Part shown: in pieces, positions 1 through 10,120 of the stretch
How positions within the stretch are numbered: the first letter of the stretch is position 1
Layout of the letters: the number at the start of each line of letters is the position of its first letter
Assembly: GCA_020747065.1 (NCBI GenBank)
Contig: JAGMVK010000001.1
Coordinates: 3,906,001 to 3,970,000, forward strand
DNA: 64,000 bases
Reading direction: 5' to 3'
Origin: Cadophora sp. MPI-SDFR-AT-0126
Taxonomy: Eukaryota > Ascomycota > Leotiomycetes > Helotiales > Ploettnerulaceae
Made by a program: the position numbers and the translations under genes
Notes under the pieces: model-generated
Seen by the model: only the letters and a program-made list of their open reading frames with translations
Told to the model about the DNA's origin: nothing
Database searches by the model: none

Positions 1-492
1 GATCGTCCTGGCGCTATAATTGTTTGGCAGACGAGAGGGCATATCAATTAGAAACATACATTTTTGGTCGCAGGTTGATGCTCCGTGATAAGAACATTGG
101 TTCCTCTGCTCCTGTACGTCTCACTATCCTTTCTAGCTTCCGTGTGACCATACTCGTGCCTGCCCTTTGCTGAAGCAAATATGAAGGTAGCTGTTCTTTG
201 CAAAGCGGAGTCGCAGCGATTACAAGAATAGTACGGAGTAGCACATCCTGCTTTGCCTTGCGAAATAACCTCTGCGTACTGTGCGAGTTCACCGCCGATC
301 ATTCTGGATTCGGATCTACCGGACTAGGATCCCGACTTCGAGTTCTCGACTTCAATCTGCTACTCACAAATAGCCCGCGCATATTCTTCGGTAAAGGCTT
401 GACGACAGACAACTCTCAATATTTTAATCTCAGCTCGCCGGCTGCTACGGGTCACACAAGCCCTAACACTTTCGATTCCTAGAGCCGCAGTC
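1..492. other. 5' flank, no gene seen
   Basis: I see no convincing coding sequence here. Short open frames exist on both strands but resemble no family. It is probably the leader and promoter of the gene starting at 493, which has no in-frame ATG just upstream. Confidence 0.4.
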
Positions 493-2985
493 ATGAATGG
501 ACTTACTATGTCTGGGCCTAGGGAAGCCTCTCCACCTTCTGCAATTGTCACTAGCCAAGAATCCTCCCCTTCCCCATTCTTCAACAACTCACCTTTTCCC
601 GGTAATGCCGTTGAATTAATCTGCGGAACAATGCTTGGGGGAGCTCCTCAAAATAATAACTTGGAAGCAGGCTTAGGAGGATTCTCGAGCAATGGGACGC
701 CGGCAATGCAGCAGAGCACGAGTCCCCAGGCCATGCTGCGAATTGCTCCTCAAGCATTTCCTCACATGAGCAATTATTTCAAGCCCGTTCTCACGATCCA
801 TCCTACACCCCTGAAATCCCGAGTAGAGACTCAAATTCCAATCAAGATGACTCTCTTCCCTATGCCATCAGGCATAGCTAAGCTTCATCTCCCAACGCAC
901 ACGATCTCGAAACCAAAACTCCTCTCGAAGCCTACTCCTGAAAGATCCCCGGATACACTGGAACTGTACACGACATTAGTATGCACAAGTGCGATGCAGA
1001 ATCCAGAATATAGGCGGCGTGCTTTTGAGCGAGCCGCTGCTGGGGTAATACCGAAAGAAGAGTCTCCCGATGACAACCTAGCGGAAGAGGACGATGGGAA
1101 TAAGCCACTAAATGGTGGAGACGTTAAGATCTGCAAAGGTTGCATGACCCGGGAACGGAAGCGTGCGGCGCGGAAGAAGGTCAGGAAAGTGGAAGAAGAG
1201 GAGTCATGGCACAAAAACGAAGCCAAGCGTGTCATCGTCTTCAACACGCACGAAGTCAAAGATTGGCACACATCGACAAGCCATCCAACTTCTGAGTCTA
1301 CTGGAGACCGACCAGAACCATTTGTCCCGGAGGGGGCTATGCAAATAGATGCCCCTATGCGTATTGCATGCTACTGCCGACATCAGGACGAGAAGCTTGG
1401 ATTTCAGGTGATTTTTACTATAAAGGATTATCAAGATCGTCTGATTGCCCAAGAGATCACTACTTCGATCATGATCACTGATGACCACAAAACACACAAC
1501 ATGCCAGCGTTGTCTACGCAGACATCAAGCGGACCGGATGGACAGATGTACGTTGGATCTGGGGCTTTCTGCAGTGGTGGTACATTCGACATATCCTCTA
1601 CTTATGATCCGCTCAGTAATGTTGCTCGTATCTCTCATTACGATGGGCAGGTTAGACATGAATCAAAGGACGCCCGGTATTCTCACTCATTCCAAGGTCC
1701 GCCCGGACGAGGTTCATTCGGTACTAATGGGAGACCAAAGCCGCTAAGGACGCATTCTTCCGACTCTATTGACAGCACGAGGAGGAAAATGTATTATAGC
1801 ATGGGCTCAGACTATGGAGGAAGTGAAGATGAAGGACCTATTCGAAGCCGGCAAATCAACCAAGGCCGTCCGAGCAGTCGGCAAACGAGTCACTCCAGAA
1901 ATCGGCGCCACAGTGATGCCTATACACCTTCGTATGAGACGTGTTTCGTAGACGTCCCAGGCATCATATTGGCCTCCAGGGGTTTCGGGGAGTGTGTTTC
2001 TTGTCAAGAATGCTTGAGTATAGATGTGCTCGTCTCGGTGACATGTCACTATTACTGCGGTCCCTGTCTCTCATTACTCGTCCAACGCGCCCTGGCTTCC
2101 GAGAAGCTATGGCCTCCAAATTGCTGCTCTAATGAGATCCCCATTGAAACTTTACTGCGTCACCTTAACCAAGGAAGTAAAGACAAGTACACGCTCGCCC
2201 TCAAAGAACGAACGCGTCAAGTCTTGGATTGTCCAAATTGTTCCGAGTCTTTTACTGATGTGCAACTTATACTCCAGCACCACGAGGAGAATCACCTAAA
2301 TTCAAATCCGCTTCACAATAGAAACGAGAAGGGCTCGAAGAGAGCTGGCGCTCCTGATGCCCAGGTCATACCCTCAAATGATTCGAACTCCTCGGATGGA
2401 TCCACACAAGCCAGTTTTCTAAACGAATCTAGAGAAACAAAACCTCCTGGCCCAGTATTAGAATCAGAACCTGATGAAGAAGTCACCCCTAGCACGCCTC
2501 TTTCCACACTATCCGAGACTCCGCAAACATCAACTGCCCAGAAGATCGACCTCTACCAAGGTTCTTTAATCATCATTTCCCTCTTAAACAAAGCAACCCG
2601 CCACTTCCTCGGCCTCCAAACAACAGCTTGGTTCGTCCTCGTTCTCGCTACAGCCTGCACAGCTATCACCACCACCCTTTCCATCCAACAGCCGCAACCG
2701 GAGCCCCCACCAGAGATCGGGGACAGCAACTATTATGTCTCCCTCTCGCAATCTGCCATTGCTATTTGTTCGCTTTACTACATGCTTGTGCCGTTTCTGC
2801 GAGGCAGTGACCAGCTGCCCGTCCGTGCGTTGTTTTATGTGTGCTGGATTGTTGGGCTTGTGGGTGCGGTTGCTTGCCCGCTTGTTTATGGAAGAGATTG
2901 GAGGCAGAGTATTTGGTGCGGGTTTGGGGGTTCCTTGGCGCAGGTGGCAGCTACTGCGTTTTTGTTTGAGAATGTGGGGGACTGA
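493..2985 (+). CDS. Spt23/Mga2-like protein fused to RING/IBR-like zinc finger and membrane domain
   Basis: Single 830-residue exon. Residues ~108-340 match the conserved N-terminal region of fungal Spt23/Mga2 transcription factors: a stretch around VETQIPIKMTLFPMPSG (111-127), a basic cluster RERKRAARKKVRK (220-232, likely nuclear signal), then APMRIACYCRHQ and FTIKDYQDR up to the ITDDHKTH block near 335. Normal Spt23/Mga2 proteins continue with an IPT domain, ankyrin repeats and one C-terminal membrane anchor. Those are absent here. After a Ser/Arg-rich linker (340-490) comes a cysteine-rich module like the first finger of fungal IBR/RBR ubiquitin ligases (C501-x2-C504, CHYYCGPC at 518-525, PPNCC at 541-545), a CPNC...H C2H2-like finger (580-601), an acidic linker, and three or four hydrophobic segments (about 709-730, 751-770, 778-800, 806-826). 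Inferred: a membrane-tethered regulator or ligase. Part similarities are clear; the combined function is unknown. It ends 9 bp before a transposon remnant, so the C-terminus may not be original. Confidence 0.75.
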   Translation: MNGLTMSGPREASPPSAIVTSQESSPSPFFNNSPFPGNAVELICGTMLGGAPQNNNLEAGLGGFSSNGTPAMQQSTSPQAMLRIAPQAFPHMSNYFKPVLTIHPTPLKSRVETQIPIKMTLFPMPSGIAKLHLPTHTISKPKLLSKPTPERSPDTLELYTTLVCTSAMQNPEYRRRAFERAAAGVIPKEESPDDNLAEEDDGNKPLNGGDVKICKGCMTRERKRAARKKVRKVEEEESWHKNEAKRVIVFNTHEVKDWHTSTSHPTSESTGDRPEPFVPEGAMQIDAPMRIACYCRHQDEKLGFQVIFTIKDYQDRLIAQEITTSIMITDDHKTHNMPALSTQTSSGPDGQMYVGSGAFCSGGTFDISSTYDPLSNVARISHYDGQVRHESKDARYSHSFQGPPGRGSFGTNGRPKPLRTHSSDSIDSTRRKMYYSMGSDYGGSEDEGPIRSRQINQGRPSSRQTSHSRNRRHSDAYTPSYETCFVDVPGIILASRGFGECVSCQECLSIDVLVSVTCHYYCGPCLSLLVQRALASEKLWPPNCCSNEIPIETLLRHLNQGSKDKYTLALKERTRQVLDCPNCSESFTDVQLILQHHEENHLNSNPLHNRNEKGSKRAGAPDAQVIPSNDSNSSDGSTQASFLNESRETKPPGPVLESEPDEEVTPSTPLSTLSETPQTSTAQKIDLYQGSLIIISLLNKATRHFLGLQTTAWFVLVLATACTAITTTLSIQQPQPEPPPEIGDSNYYVSLSQSAIAICSLYYMLVPFLRGSDQLPVRALFYVCWIVGLVGAVACPLVYGRDWRQSIWCGFGGSLAQVAATAFLFENVGD

Positions 2986-2993
2986 AGAATGTG

Positions 2994-3605
2994 CTATCTT
3001 TTTCCGCGACCGAACTTTGCGACCTGGACTGGGGAGGACCCCTTCGGAGACCACCCCCAACGCCGTTGCCCAGCCCTACCATCGCAGCCAGACTCATCAA
3101 CAAAGACAAGTTGGTAGGACTCATACTGCGATATTCTACGTAGACAGTGATCTCGAAGGTCGGTATCCCGTTATTGTGCGATGCGATAGATCGTTGTTCT
3201 CGTCCAGTCTATTGATCGCAGAGTCCGACCGATCGATCTTTCCGATATCCTGTTATGAAACCTACGATAGAGAAGAGTCTGCTAGCTCACATCGATATAG
3301 GTAGGGCTGTTCGATTAGTATATCAGGAGGGCCTTTCGCATAAGTGGCATAATGCAGCTACGACAGCCGACGTGGTTTGTTCTTGGGGTGGGTATTTCGA
3401 ACTGGTGTCTCTTTAGACGGATTCGCTGGACAGCGCGCACGCTGCATGAGGCTTCTGAGGCTATTAGCTTGTTCTCAAACCTTTGTTTTAATAAAGTTTG
3501 GATCAAAATATGCTTTGCAGCATCCAGTTGGGGTGCCATGGTTATGGCTGACACGAAACGGCCTCTGGTGGGTTGAAAAAGAGGAAGGTACACACACACA
3601 CACAA
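2994..3605 (-). pseudogene. Tc1/mariner transposase 5' fragment, broken
   Basis: On the minus strand the frame starting near 3540 encodes an N-terminal helix-turn-helix region (KLIASEASCSVRAVQRIRL) followed by a basic linker, then LIEQPYLYRCELAD. After a frame change near 3260 it continues as ISERSIGRTLRSIDWTR and then SYQLVFVDESGCDGRAGQRR, which carries the first catalytic Asp of the DDE/D Tc1 domain. It stops at a lysine/arginine motif near 3000; the remaining catalytic half is missing. Several in-frame TAG/TAA codons interrupt it. This is a truncated, dead Tc1-superfamily copy in opposite orientation to the upstream gene, beginning 9 bp past that gene's stop. It is a different lineage from the element at 17473-18837. 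Confidence 0.8.
3590..3604. repeat. (AC)n microsatellite
   Basis: A short run of AC dinucleotides at the 5' side of the Tc1 remnant. Confidence 0.9.
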
Positions 3606-4024
3606 TTTATTACGCCCGGCGGCTGAGCCGAGAGGGCAACTATCACTGATCTACTAATACATTTCCCAAGAATTGCCCTAGTCTCCTTCGAGCCCATACA
3701 GAGTTCATTTCTAGCCTATGTTTCCAGTACAGCTATGAGCGAAATTGGTGTCCTGTTGCTTAAACTCTTAAAAACACATAGAAAACATGCATGCAACAAC
3801 TTGTGGGTGGGGGGAGGGGTCCCGGGATCGGACATACAATCTGCCGGAACTCGAAGGCGTCTAGCCACCACCGAACACATACGAGCTGAACTTCAGCCGC
3901 ACCATAGCGTCTTCAGAGTTTTGCAGTCTACTTGACATTGCCTTTTCAAAGGTCTTTGCCTTCTCACTGAATCAACAACTAGACCATCGATAGCATCTAT
4001 TGCTCCAAGAATCGACAGAGCAGC
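3606..4024. other. Intergenic, no gene seen
   Basis: No recognisable coding sequence. It contains the presumed promoter and leader of the gene at 4025; the leader just before the ATG is A-rich (CAGCATG context). Confidence 0.5.
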
Positions 4025-5604
4025 ATGGAAGGGCTTATCGAAAGAGCCAACGCCCTCTTCCAAGAGCTAGCCCTCTCCCCTAACAACCAGTACCCCCACA
4101 GCCTCTACTGCCAGAGATTCAGTCGATACTCAGACTCGCACGTCCACCTCGAGGAAAGAGATATCACCTGCCCTCGTGGTGCCCCGCCTGATGGCTGCCT
4201 CGACCGTGTTAACGCCTGGGCATTAGAGCCACCGCCGAGCAGAAAGGGCTCTGAGCTGGTGGGCACCTTGCGGCTCGTCATCCTCGCACGCGACAAGCAC
4301 CAAGCTATTGGCGTTCATGCGGGCACCTTCGTATTCCTGTTCGAGCAATTCGGTATCGACCCGTACATCAAGTACCTGGTGGCGCGATCCGTCGACGGCT
4401 TTTATAGCCCCCCACCGTCTGTTGATGGATCGGCAGCTGCGGCGCCAAAGAGCTTCTACCTGGGAATCCGTGACTCGCACATGCTGGCGTGGTCTTGCAC
4501 CGGGACGACGGTCAACGCCATCGTCATATGCCAGCCTAAGGAGGTTGCGGTATTTGGGAGGGAGGCGAGCGTCTTCAAGTCTGTGGTCGGCCACCCTGCG
4601 ATGCCGCTCCTGGCGTGCTGCGGGCACATCGTGCAGGACGTGGACGCCTTTGTCGAGGTAACGTTGCGCGCTGTCAAGGCTGTTGAAGCTAGCACGAGGC
4701 TCTCACCGGACGTCAAGTCGGACCGTGTCACAAAGGCAGAGAAGGACCTGGACCTAGGTGAGATGTCGGGCTGGATGAGCGAAGCGTCCGTTAAGCTCGC
4801 ACAGTACTCTAATCACCTCATCCTCGTAGCAAGCGTCCTGAAGATTGAAGATTCCGGTATATCCACTGCTTTCCACCCGCACCATGCTGGAATTATGGAG
4901 GTGTCGCGAATCTTCGTCGAGACATCGAAAATGACCCTTGGCTTCGTCCAGTACCTCGCGGAGCGGGTTAAGACCCAGCATGCTGTAGTAACTAGTCCTT
5001 TCTCTCTGGCTACTAATTCACCCTCCTCCATCTTATCCGCGAACTTGAAGACATATAACTGAACTAACCATCTTCATCTTCGTTATAGATAGCCAACCTC
5101 ATCGCGCGCGAAGAAGCCAAAGCAGCCTTCCAGCTAGCTAAGGACTCGAATCGCGTCGCCGAGGCGACAGCCCGCGATGGCTTCGCAATGATGACGATCG
5201 CAATGATGACCATGCTCTTCTTGCCGGCGACCTTCTTCGCCACCATCTTCGCCATGCCGATCCTAGGCTGGGATGCGGAGAGTGGCGGCGCTATGATGAT
5301 GCCGCAGATGTGGCTTTATATCGAACTCGCGTTGCCCGTGACCACGGCCATCTTCCTGCTCTGGCTGGCCCTCACGTGGTGGCGTAAACGCGTCGCGGCT
5401 CGCAGGGATGAGGAACGCCAGCACGAGTTCAAGAGACTGTTGCGGTGGCATGGCGGCCGCCGCGCTGATACCGGAAACTCGTCGGGAGCGGAGGCAAAGG
5501 AGCGGCGAGAGGATAGCGTGGACATCCGTGAGAAATGGAAACCCAAACGTCGCGCGAACCAGACACAAATAAAACAGAGTGGCCAGGCTGACCAAAACGT
5601 TTAA
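4025..5604 (+). CDS. CorA-like two-TM membrane protein
   Basis: Two exons, 4025-4984 and 5089-5604, joined over a 104-bp phase-0 intron (GTAGTA...TTATAG), giving 491 residues. The N-terminal ~320 residues form a soluble domain without a motif I can name. The second exon opens with a helix-forming segment (NLIAREEAKAAFQLAKDSNR, 323-342), then a first membrane helix (about 352-377, with FLPATFFATIFAMP), a short loop with Trp381, and a second helix (about 395-416) ending in basic WWRKRVAARR. This layout is that of fungal proteins with a CorA-like Mg2+ transporter fold at the C-terminus, though the GMN signature of true CorA is not present. Function is probably membrane or ion related; substrate unknown. 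The C-terminus is charged and rich in Lys, Arg and Glu. It reads as an intact, GC-richer gene among repeats. Confidence 0.75.
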
Positions 5605-7083
5605 CAGCTGTGGGTTGTAACGGTCACTATATTTACTCGATGTAAACACAGGGTGTTGCTTGGTGGTAAGAGATCGGTTCGCACAGGTACAGGTCGGAAG
5701 ACAGTTACTAGATATAGTTGAGATATCAATTTGAGTTGGGCACGAAGCTTCTATCTAAAGAAATACCAAACTACTTATATAAAGCCTTCGTGCTTAGGCT
5801 CACCCAGGACCACGATAGTCTAGGGTGTCGGACCGCTGTGGACCACGATGGTCCCCAGTGGTCCTTCCACGTGATCGCTAGCCGACCACTCTTTATTACT
5901 AACTTGGTTACATGAGTTCTCTTGGAGTGATCCTGGCCTGCCACTTGGCTTCCAGTACCATGATGCTCCCGAGCCTCAGGCTCCTCACGTGATCAGTGAT
6001 CACATTCGCAACATGGGTATAGATTAGGTAAAGTTTAGAGAACAAGATAACTTACAATAGACACTTTTATCAGCCCGTCCTCAACCAACAAATACACTGT
6101 AAATCAGTATCCTATCACCCCAAAACAGCCATCTCTGCTCCTGGTCACGCATCACTTACCTCTAGCGGCCTATATTTTCATGTAGCAGATATGACATGAA
6201 TCCATATCATTTGCACAATTTAGATTCTATATTATTCAAAGGCTACAGATATAATTACTAGCAATAAGAAAACCTGAACACATTCTGTCACTGTGACTAG
6301 CTATAGAGGCAAAGTCTAGACAGTGAGATTTTTTGGGGGGTTATCAACAGCACCTCGCTTGAATTTGATCCCCACACTAGGTCGTCACCCTACCACCTCG
6401 CTTAGCTTTGACCACCTCGCTTAGCTTTGACCACCTCGCTTAGCTTTGTTTTGTAAAGCTGCAGGTGCTTCTGCAATATTCAAACATCAAGCAAGACAAC
6501 CACTGCCTCGTACTTTCCCTCCATTGCTAGCGAGATACAATACTTGCATCACGATAGTAAGGTCTTGCCTCCAAACATAGCACAAAGTCACCGGAAAGGC
6601 CAAAAAGAAGAAAAACAAAAGTGGGAAGGGATGGCATCTTGACGATCTATGTATGAAATGGAACGCAATCTATTCTGACCGGAGGCACAAACCCTGGTTC
6701 CCGAAGCCTAATGCCGTGCACAATCTGCACATGGCGTTCAAATCCTGCTAGTCCTTGAGAACAAGCCCCTGAGGGTTACAAGTTGGAGGATAGCGTTCAA
6801 CGTGATTCACCACCTTTACAGGGCGGCAGAAAGAATCTATCCGTGCTTCGTAGCTCTTCGATTCGTCTCCAAAACAGAACAGGCACTCCGTCTGTCGCAG
6901 CTAAGGAGAAAGATAGGAGCCATGGGCCCGACCTTTGGAAACTCTTCCTTGAAAAGAGCTCGTGGAGGCTACGCAACGCGAAGGTGGTAGCTTGAGGCGA
7001 TCTCAATCCGGCGGTTGACAGCGTCCTGCGGGGTGACATCCATGATGTCCTGAAAGTAAGGGTAACTAAGAACAAACGCCAAT
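5605..7083. other. Intergenic, repeats, no gene seen
   Basis: I find no supportable gene. The 5750-6350 part is AT-rich with short palindromic stretches around TGGACCACGATGGTCC near 5840-5860, possibly an old transposon remnant. A 19-bp triplication lies at 6392-6448. Confidence 0.4.
6392..6448. repeat. 19-bp tandem triplication
   Basis: Three exact head-to-tail copies of ACCACCTCGCTTAGCTTTG. A related CACCTCGCTT... motif lies about 40 bp upstream. Confidence 0.95.
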
Positions 7084-7560
7084 CTATACGATCAGTCGCT
7101 CAGCCGGAACTCGTGAAACTGTTCCGTGAAACCTCTCCGCGTGAATCAGCAAGTCTTTTCTGGTCTTGAGCCGAACATCACAGTCTATGCAATCAACAAA
7201 CTGCCTATCTTGCAATTTGCTTACGTGCTTCCTCACAAAGTGTCGACTCAGGGAACCTGCGGTCGCATATGTGGCGACCCTCTCGCGCATTGTCAGGTGC
7301 GGATTTCCAATACAGCAAAAACATACTTTGGGCCTCTTGTCGGTCTTGATAGAAGATATCGCCTGGTCGGATCCATCGCAGAATATGTTTGGACCAAGCG
7401 AGTCGAAGAGAAATTTGATGACCTGTTCGAGGCGGCTTCAACGGGCGATCCCTATGTGAAACGTCGTAAGCTCGCACCTCCGAAAATCACAGAGATACTG
7501 TATGTGAAAATGAAGGCCTTGATCCCTCGGATGCGAAGAACAGAAAGAAGATAAGCAAAA
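7084..7560 (-). pseudogene. DUF3435/FluG-type zinc-finger C-terminus, remnant
   Basis: The minus-strand frame ending at the stop at 7084 reads back through a C-x-C-C finger (KVCFCCIGNPHLTMRERV), then YATAGSLSRHFVRKHV, then DCIDCDVRLKTRKDLLIHAE and RFHGTVS. Upstream it includes DQAISSIKTDKRP and one TGA (CGA to TGA type) near 7440. This order of CxxC, SLxRHFxRKH, CxxC, HAxxxHGT is what I know from the C-terminal tail of fungal DUF3435/FluG-domain proteins, which are tyrosine-recombinase relatives linked to Crypton-like elements and Starship captains. The recombinase domain itself is not visible upstream, so this is only a tail. The family assignment rests on motif memory. Confidence 0.55.
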
Positions 7561-7753
7561 CTCACTCGGAAAAGACGTTGGAGGACTGGTCGAGATCAGC
7601 TGAGGTGCAGGAGGTAATGTTGGTGACGTCTACCTTATGTACTCGGCCCCTCAGGTTGGTGGCAAGAGTACAAAGGGGGCTGTTTAAATGGTTTTTGATT
7701 AACAAACAACAAGTGAGACTATTCCGACCTCACATCGTAACACTACTAGTATA

Positions 7754-9555
7754 TTAATTGAAACGAATTCTATACCTATCTGGAACGTGGACCCTAATAG
7801 AACACCCGAGTAGTATTGTAACGATCAAAATCCAAAGAATATGAGCCCAAACACTATTAGATAGACTTTTGCCCAATTTCCATGAATTCCAGAGATCCTG
7901 AAGGTCATCGTCGAGAAATATCAAAGTTGAGACCAGTAGAATCCCAAGGTCAAGCGCAATCCAAATCAGATAACTTACTACAACATTACCAGCTAAGTTC
8001 GTGAAATATAATGTTTTGGCGGCCCTACCAGCAGGGAATAAATACAGCAAATCGACTGCAAATGCTATTGATAGGCCGTACCATAAGATAATAAGATACG
8101 GATACCAAGCCTTGGCTTCGAGTTTGTGCTTTTGCATGATATTTTGAGGTAAGGTATTAAGGCCTTCTATATTCCTATTTATTAGCAATTATCCTAGTTC
8201 GTTAAGTGGAATTATTAACTCTAAGCTCACCTTCTCTTCTGTTGGAACTAGCTCGCATTAATAGCTCGCTTTCTGGCTCTAATAGTAGAGTATTTGGCCT
8301 TAACTGTACTTGCTTCTCAATAGCGTACCCTTCTTAAAAAGAACATGTTAGTTTATCTCTGCTGCGCCGAGGTCTACGTTTTATTAAGGACTTACCTATA
8401 AATCCAGTGGCGGGCAAAAGTAAAAGAGCTATAGCAACAACTTGTCCAAATCCCCAGCTTTTCTCTTGCTCAGTCACCTCTAGCGGGATGCGACTTAAGT
8501 CACTCACTCCCCAGTGGCGGGAGTTAAATATTCGAAGGATACCCCAGATAAAAGCAAATGATAGCCAAGTAAACTACACATGTCAGATCTTAGTAATAGT
8601 AAATTAGGGTTTCAACTAGTTACTCACTTCCCAAACCTGTGACCTATATAATCTTTGACCCACGACCATTTGAGCGTAGATAGAGAGAAGGAGCTTGTCT
8701 CGTCCGCGACAGGCTATCCGTTTGAAAGAGTTGTGATCTCGTATCCCATGCAGCCTCCCTAGCGTTTCCTCCAGCCGCAATTTGAGCCACTTCGAAAGAA
8801 AAAAACTGTGGTTCCCGTTCCGACAGAGGGCAAAGACCCTCGTCAAGTAGCCATACACAAGAATGGCAATGGTCATGCATATATAAAAGGCATTGTAGCC
8901 TAAAAAGGGGTTGGTGTTACCATTTTGCTTCAGATATTCCCGTAAGAGGTCTGGCCTGTAAAGGCACCGTGCTGGATATCCCTGATCGATGTAGTTGTCG
9001 CTCATCAGGTAGCCAGTAGGACCGATGGCAACCGTAAGAAGAATCAGCAGGACTCCCATGAACACAATACGCATCCACTTGATTAGATCGTTTGACCGAA
9101 TCTGATTCTTTAAAGACGTCAAAGTGATCAGATGGGTTATAGTCGAAAACCAAGCCAAATTCGACACAATTTGCCAGTGGTAAGAAGATATTCCACGATC
9201 CAAGTTAACGTATCCTCCTATAAGGATAGAGAACCCTGTCACGACCTGCTGATCGCTAAATCCCAAAATGGCTCCTCCAAGAGCAGACCTCAATCGGGCA
9301 CGGGTGGTCGAATTGTGGATGACATAGACGGCGAATTTGTTGTCAGGATTCAGGAAGGATTGAAAAATGCAGCAAGTAAGGGTCAGTCCGGCGTATATTA
9401 TAAACGAACACAACACCTATGACGAACCTTGAGATCTGGTGGCTATTGCGGTAGATCGCGGTGGGGAGGAAGCTCGTGCTGTCGAAGGTTCCTGTGAAGT
9501 CTGCACGGTGGCTTCATTTGTTGGGGTTTGTGTCTTGGGCATCGGTGATCCTCAT
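7754..9555 (-). CDS. Multi-pass membrane protein, five exons, 5' end damaged
   Basis: Inferred minus-strand exons: 9555-9417, 9416-8628, 8573-8396, 8329-8231 and 8166-7754. All three downstream introns have GT/AG ends and keep phase. Exon 1 gives an N-terminus with DFTGTFDSTSFLPTAIYRNS but contains one TGA and needs a frame change at about 9417, where no intron fits. Exon 2 encodes hydrophobic segments including LGFSDQQVVTGFSILIGGY, SYHWQIVSNLAWFSTITHL and a helix near IVFMGVLLILLTVAIGPTGY. Exon 3 carries WLSFAFIWGILRIF and WGFGQVVAIALLLLPATGF. Exon 5 adds more helices. I recognise the pattern as a common fungal integral-membrane family of unknown function (SDQQxxTG...SYHWQxV motif). Either the start is misplaced or the 5' end is decaying. 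Confidence 0.6.
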
Positions 9556-9715
9556 TTAGCGGAAGCACGACGGTTCCGGTGATTTGCTATTGTCAACTCG
9601 GGCAGGATCGCAGGGAGCATCCTCTTGGCAAAGTGGACTTCTGCCAAGGAGCCACAAACGGCAGCCATTATAAGCGGTTGGCAGGAATAAGTATTCGAAT
9701 AACTCAAAATTCTAC

Positions 9716-9803
9716 TCCTACTTTGTCGCTTAATTTATGCTTATTTAGACATATGCTACGAACATTAATGGCCATTTTACAGGGTCTTAGGCATTCCCGC
9801 CGA
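9716..9803 (+). repeat. Direct repeat copy 1
   Basis: Aligns directly with 12651-12721, sharing TTTACAGGGTCT(T/C)AGGCAT and the preceding GCTTAA(T/C)TTATG. This copy has a roughly 27-bp insertion in the middle. Confidence 0.7.
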
Positions 9804-9939
9804 CAATCACAATTCCAACATAACCCTCTCTTTCCTCTGTTTACTAATCCTCCTCTTGAACTTCACCCCATCACATGGCGGCTTAGTTTCTCGCGTTGAT
9901 GAGATCCTCAAGTTAACGACGTTTTTGGATTGCACCAGA

Positions 9940-10120
9940 AACGCCTTCCAGCTAGAAGCGGGAGCTAGTGTTACTAGCGCGCGTGTACATGCGCCCCACT
10001 CATGAGCTTTCGCTCCAGCCTCGTTGCTTTTTTGCCTTAAGAATAACAAACAATTGCCAACCTCTACTATAAGTCCAGATTCGCGTCGCAGATTCTACAT
10101 AGACTTAAAAATATCCAAAT
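9940..10120 (-). repeat. Inverted repeat arm, left
   Basis: The reverse complement of about 12200-12410 matches this segment, for example AGATTCGCGTCGCAGATT, ACAATTG(C/T)CAACCTC and CATGCGCCCCAC. On the minus strand it encodes the peptide LLFLRQKSNEAGAKAHEWGA, resembling LLSLLRKKRDEALAKAQNGG encoded on the plus strand by the right arm. Both arms therefore look like diverged copies of the 3' end of one coding repeat. Confidence 0.75.

Noticed and set aside
885..1271. Long antisense frame within the Spt23-like gene
   Set aside because: It shadows a strongly conserved sense frame; Ser/Leu/Phe-rich as expected of antisense translation.
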